From contig CADAYD010000020.1 of the NCBI GenBank assembly GCA_902791985.1, positions 1 to 55,842 on the forward strand: DNA of 55,842 nt, read 5' to 3'. The notes under the pieces were generated by a model. The model had not been told where the DNA came from. It did no database searches and saw nothing but the letters and a program-made list of their open reading frames with translations. Position numbers and translations under genes: made by a program. The DNA comes from an uncultured bacterium (lineage in GTDB: Bacteria; Cyanobacteriota; Vampirovibrionia; Gastranaerophilales; Gastranaerophilaceae). Every line of letters begins with the position of its first letter. Within the stretch, counting starts at the first letter, position 1. Shown in pieces: positions 53,101 to 55,842 of the stretch.

Positions 53101-55842
53101 TCAATGACAAATGTTTATGACACAAGAGAAGTTGTCACAATTACAAAATACACAGCAACTCATAAAGATGCTGAAGGTAACACAGAAACTATTATATACT
53201 GGACAAAAGCGCAAAAAGATGTAATGGACGCTGCTCTGGCTGCAGGCAAAAAAGTTGTAATCTATAATGCTTCATCCAGCCAAACAAACAGAACGGATGC
53301 GCAGTGGCAAACTATTCAAGACAATATTGAAGCCGGGACCTATTTGACTGTCAACCCTGAGTCTTCATTGCAGGCAAGCGATTACTGGAAGGCTACATCG
53401 GGCGGCGCTCTCACCCACAACAACCTGTTCCAAGATAACTACGCACAGGCTCTCGGCTCAGGCGCATCAACCTACGCTCAAGGTGGTGCGATACGTAACT
53501 CCGGTGATGCATATCTTGGGGATGTTGTTGCAAACTTCCAAGGCAACTATGTTTATGCGCCGAATTCAACTGCTACCGCAACATATTATGATACGGCAGG
53601 TGGTGCTATTGCCAATTTCAACTACAATAATAACCTTGCTGCCGAAATACCGTCTATTACAGGGAACTTTACCGGCAACTGGGCTTATGGTAAGAACTAT
53701 ACATACGGTGGTGCGATACTTAACCAGGCATTTTCAAACTCTGCTTCATATGCTCCGGTGGCTACTATCGGCTCTATCGAGGGTGACTTCTCCGGAAACA
53801 GTGCGTATTCTGCTTCTTATGGCGCATATGGCGGTGCGATATTCAACTATGTAAACGGTGCAACAGCAAGAGCAACAATCGATTTAATCAAAGGGAACTT
53901 TACAAATAACTATGTTTCCGGCTCTTCTATGGGTCATGGTGGTGCGATAGCTATTTATAACAGTGTAAATACCCCTGCAAATGCATCTGTCACTATTGTT
54001 GACTCGAACTTTACAGGTAACGCTGCAAAAACAGATGGTGGTGCTATACACAACCACTACGGTACAATCAACCTCATTGCTGATGCTGCAAACGTAACAT
54101 TTAGCAACAACAAGATCGGCATAACCGCAACCCTTGATGAAAAAGGGAAAATTACCTCAGTTTCAGGCGGCAGCCTCAACGATGTCTATAATGATGCAAC
54201 CTTTAACCTCAAAGCAAAATCGGGCAAATCCATCACATTTGCCGGCACAATCACCGATGCATCGACTCCGACCGGTACAATGACTATCGGTAATGTTGGC
54301 GAAGAAACCGCTTACACAGGTACGGTCGACTTCAACAATACTGTTACTCAAAAAGCGTTGAATATCAACTCAGGCAGCGTATATATCGGCGCAGGCAATC
54401 TTAACATTACAAATGGTGTGGCTAACGCAGGTACATTGAACCTTGAATCCGGTACCCTCGCTGCGAAGAACGCAATTTCAGGCGCAGGCACGACTGTCAT
54501 TGTTAGCGGCACTTCATCGGCGCCGACAATTGTCATTTCTAACGCAACTATCTCACAAACAGGCGGTTTGAGTATCGGTTCATCAACCACGAACAAATAT
54601 GCAAACTTCACTTCGAACGCCGCAATCACCGGCAATGTTACCAACTACGGTACATTTGATAACAATGCGATGGTTACGGGTAATATTGATGTCAAATCAG
54701 GCGCTAAATTGTATACCAATGGTGATAATGTCAGCGGTTATATCTATAACCGTCAAGGCGCAACAGTTTATTTAGAAGGCGGTACGGTTGCACATAATCT
54801 TACTCAAACTGGTAGCACTGCAATTGGCGGCAGTGTCATAGTTACTGCGGATACTACAAATAATGGTTTATTATATGCAGGTAGTTTGACGGTTAATGAA
54901 GGTGTAACCCTTACGGCTCAAGGTGCTCTTGATGTAGTAAATTTGAATAACAGTGGTTTAATTAACAATAATGCTACATTTTACTTCTTAAATTCTTCTT
55001 CTAACACCGGTAAAATATCCGGTACAGGGCGTATATTACTATATAACACAGGAACCTCAAATGTAACAATAAATGATACTGTTCATCAGAGTAATGTTGG
55101 TATACAATCAAAAAGTACTCTCAATATCAATGATGCAAGTTTGTTAACGACTACTGCTGCAACAGGTATTCAAAACTCCGGTACAGTCAATATCTTGGGT
55201 GGTACCTTGTCTTCAAAAATTGGTAATTATGATTCTGTTGTGGGTACAACATACATCAAGGGTAATGTTACGGCGAATGCTAATATTTCAGGCAATACTG
55301 TTAACTTAACATCAGGAACATTAACTCTTAATAGCGGCACATTTGATTCAATCGCAGGCTTAACAACCGCAGGCGGCCACTTATCTACAATTAACAACGC
55401 AACATCTGCAACCGTTCTTGGCGCAGTGGCACTCAATAGCGCAACCAACTTCAACCTCGATGTCGCTCTTGCTGCCGGCGAAGCAGATACCTTCAGCGCA
55501 AGCGGCACTCCTACCGGCTCAGGTACAATTACAATCAGCAGCCTGAATATGGTTGGCGGCGGCAAATCGGGCTCTGTCAATGTATTTGACTCTAACTTGA
55601 AAGGCAAAGCACAGTTAGCAAGCGGTTTGAACACTTACACTTCCGGCGGATATAAATATAACGTATCTTATGACTCATCTACCGGTAATTTGAATTTTAC
55701 CAACGCAAACCTCTATTCAGCAGTTCATGATGCGACAGCAACCAGAACTTACACAATGACCGCAGATGAACCGGCACTCGGCGCAGGCTTGACCGGCTAC
55801 GGCACAATGGACGGCACAACCTTGACAATCAACGGCGGCGGG
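50185..55842 (+). CDS. Giant repeat protein, part 4, runs off the window
   Basis: From 50185 the frame beginning LLNSGTLNINSG is open without a stop to the right edge, 1,886 codons, so it is partial at both ends. It begins with a block (TVLGAVALNSATNF) that recurs at the far end. Then comes a non-repeat block near 50640-51400 (SAWYSTDGTSTDYNYTL, YTYTMPDGYTV), then a second array A (51400-54060; GGAIYN, GDFIGNYA). Then there are blocks that copy 47190-47640 (ATFNLKAKSGKSIT, YTGTVDFNNTVTQ). No autotransporter barrel has been reached. It is the continuation of parts 1-3. Confidence 0.7.
51400..54060 (+). repeat. Beta-helix repeat array A', second block
   Basis: Units coding YGGAIYN, GT and GDFIGNYA recur about every 95-120 bases, more regular than at 37300-39340. 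A non-repeat island (53105-53400) interrupts it. Confidence 0.8.

Noticed and set aside
36083-55842. CRISPR array as an explanation for the regular repeats
   Set aside because: The repeats are coding, in frame, without unique spacers of constant size, and no cas genes are nearby. The Cas4-like nuclease at 28445 is better explained by the helicase beside it.

Overview
The window is AT-rich bacterial DNA with a Gram-negative gene set: kdsD for LPS Kdo, a lipoprotein-type signal, a PlsC acyltransferase, and a giant exported beta-helix repeat protein of autotransporter type. Gene style and motifs fit an uncultured gut bacterium, most plausibly of the Gastranaerophilales/Melainabacteria type. That placement is inference from style; no rRNA or other marker in the window fixes it.

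Layout. (1) 1-529 is the cut 5' end of a DUF3800 gene on the minus strand. (2) 815-15706 is an accessory region built around podovirus-like virion genes on the plus strand: RHH protein, lipoprotein, lytic transglycosylase, LuxR-type HTH, amidase, tail nozzle/stabilisation protein, major capsid protein, LLH-holin-like protein, scaffold-like protein, head-tail adaptor, small terminase, GNAT and portal. An MFS sugar transporter lies inside it on the minus strand. I find no large terminase, integrase, replication gene or tape measure, and the structural gene order is not canonical. The region ends in an unusual cassette (13312-15706). A phage-associated protein has a long variable C-terminal domain, followed by a six-helix membrane protein, then a second decayed copy of the conserved segment with a short tail. 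This is the architecture left by C-terminal toxin swapping, with toxin, immunity gene and displaced old tail. (3) 15886-20739 is a housekeeping block: exported protein, TPR protein, and a minus-strand ispF-plsC-nadE operon. (4) 20939-24264 holds an unrecognised 891-residue protein and a small winged-helix protein. (5) 24424-29104 holds a rearranged AddAB-like repair pair: a degenerate helicase domain fused to an active UvrD-type helicase, overlapping a separate RecB-type nuclease with an Fe-S cysteine set. (6) 29212-35667 carries secA, two small XRE regulators, tgt, kdsD and an ABC sugar permease. (7) 36083-55842 is a giant repetitive surface protein. Its reading frame is broken three times and runs off the right edge, so about 6,580 codons are visible and the C-terminus is not seen.

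Several dispersed palindromic elements lie between genes, and one sits in frame inside the helicase. The strongest leads are the toxin/immunity-like cassette with its shared frame break, the scrambled virion cluster without terL, the split AddAB-like system, and the modular giant adhesin.
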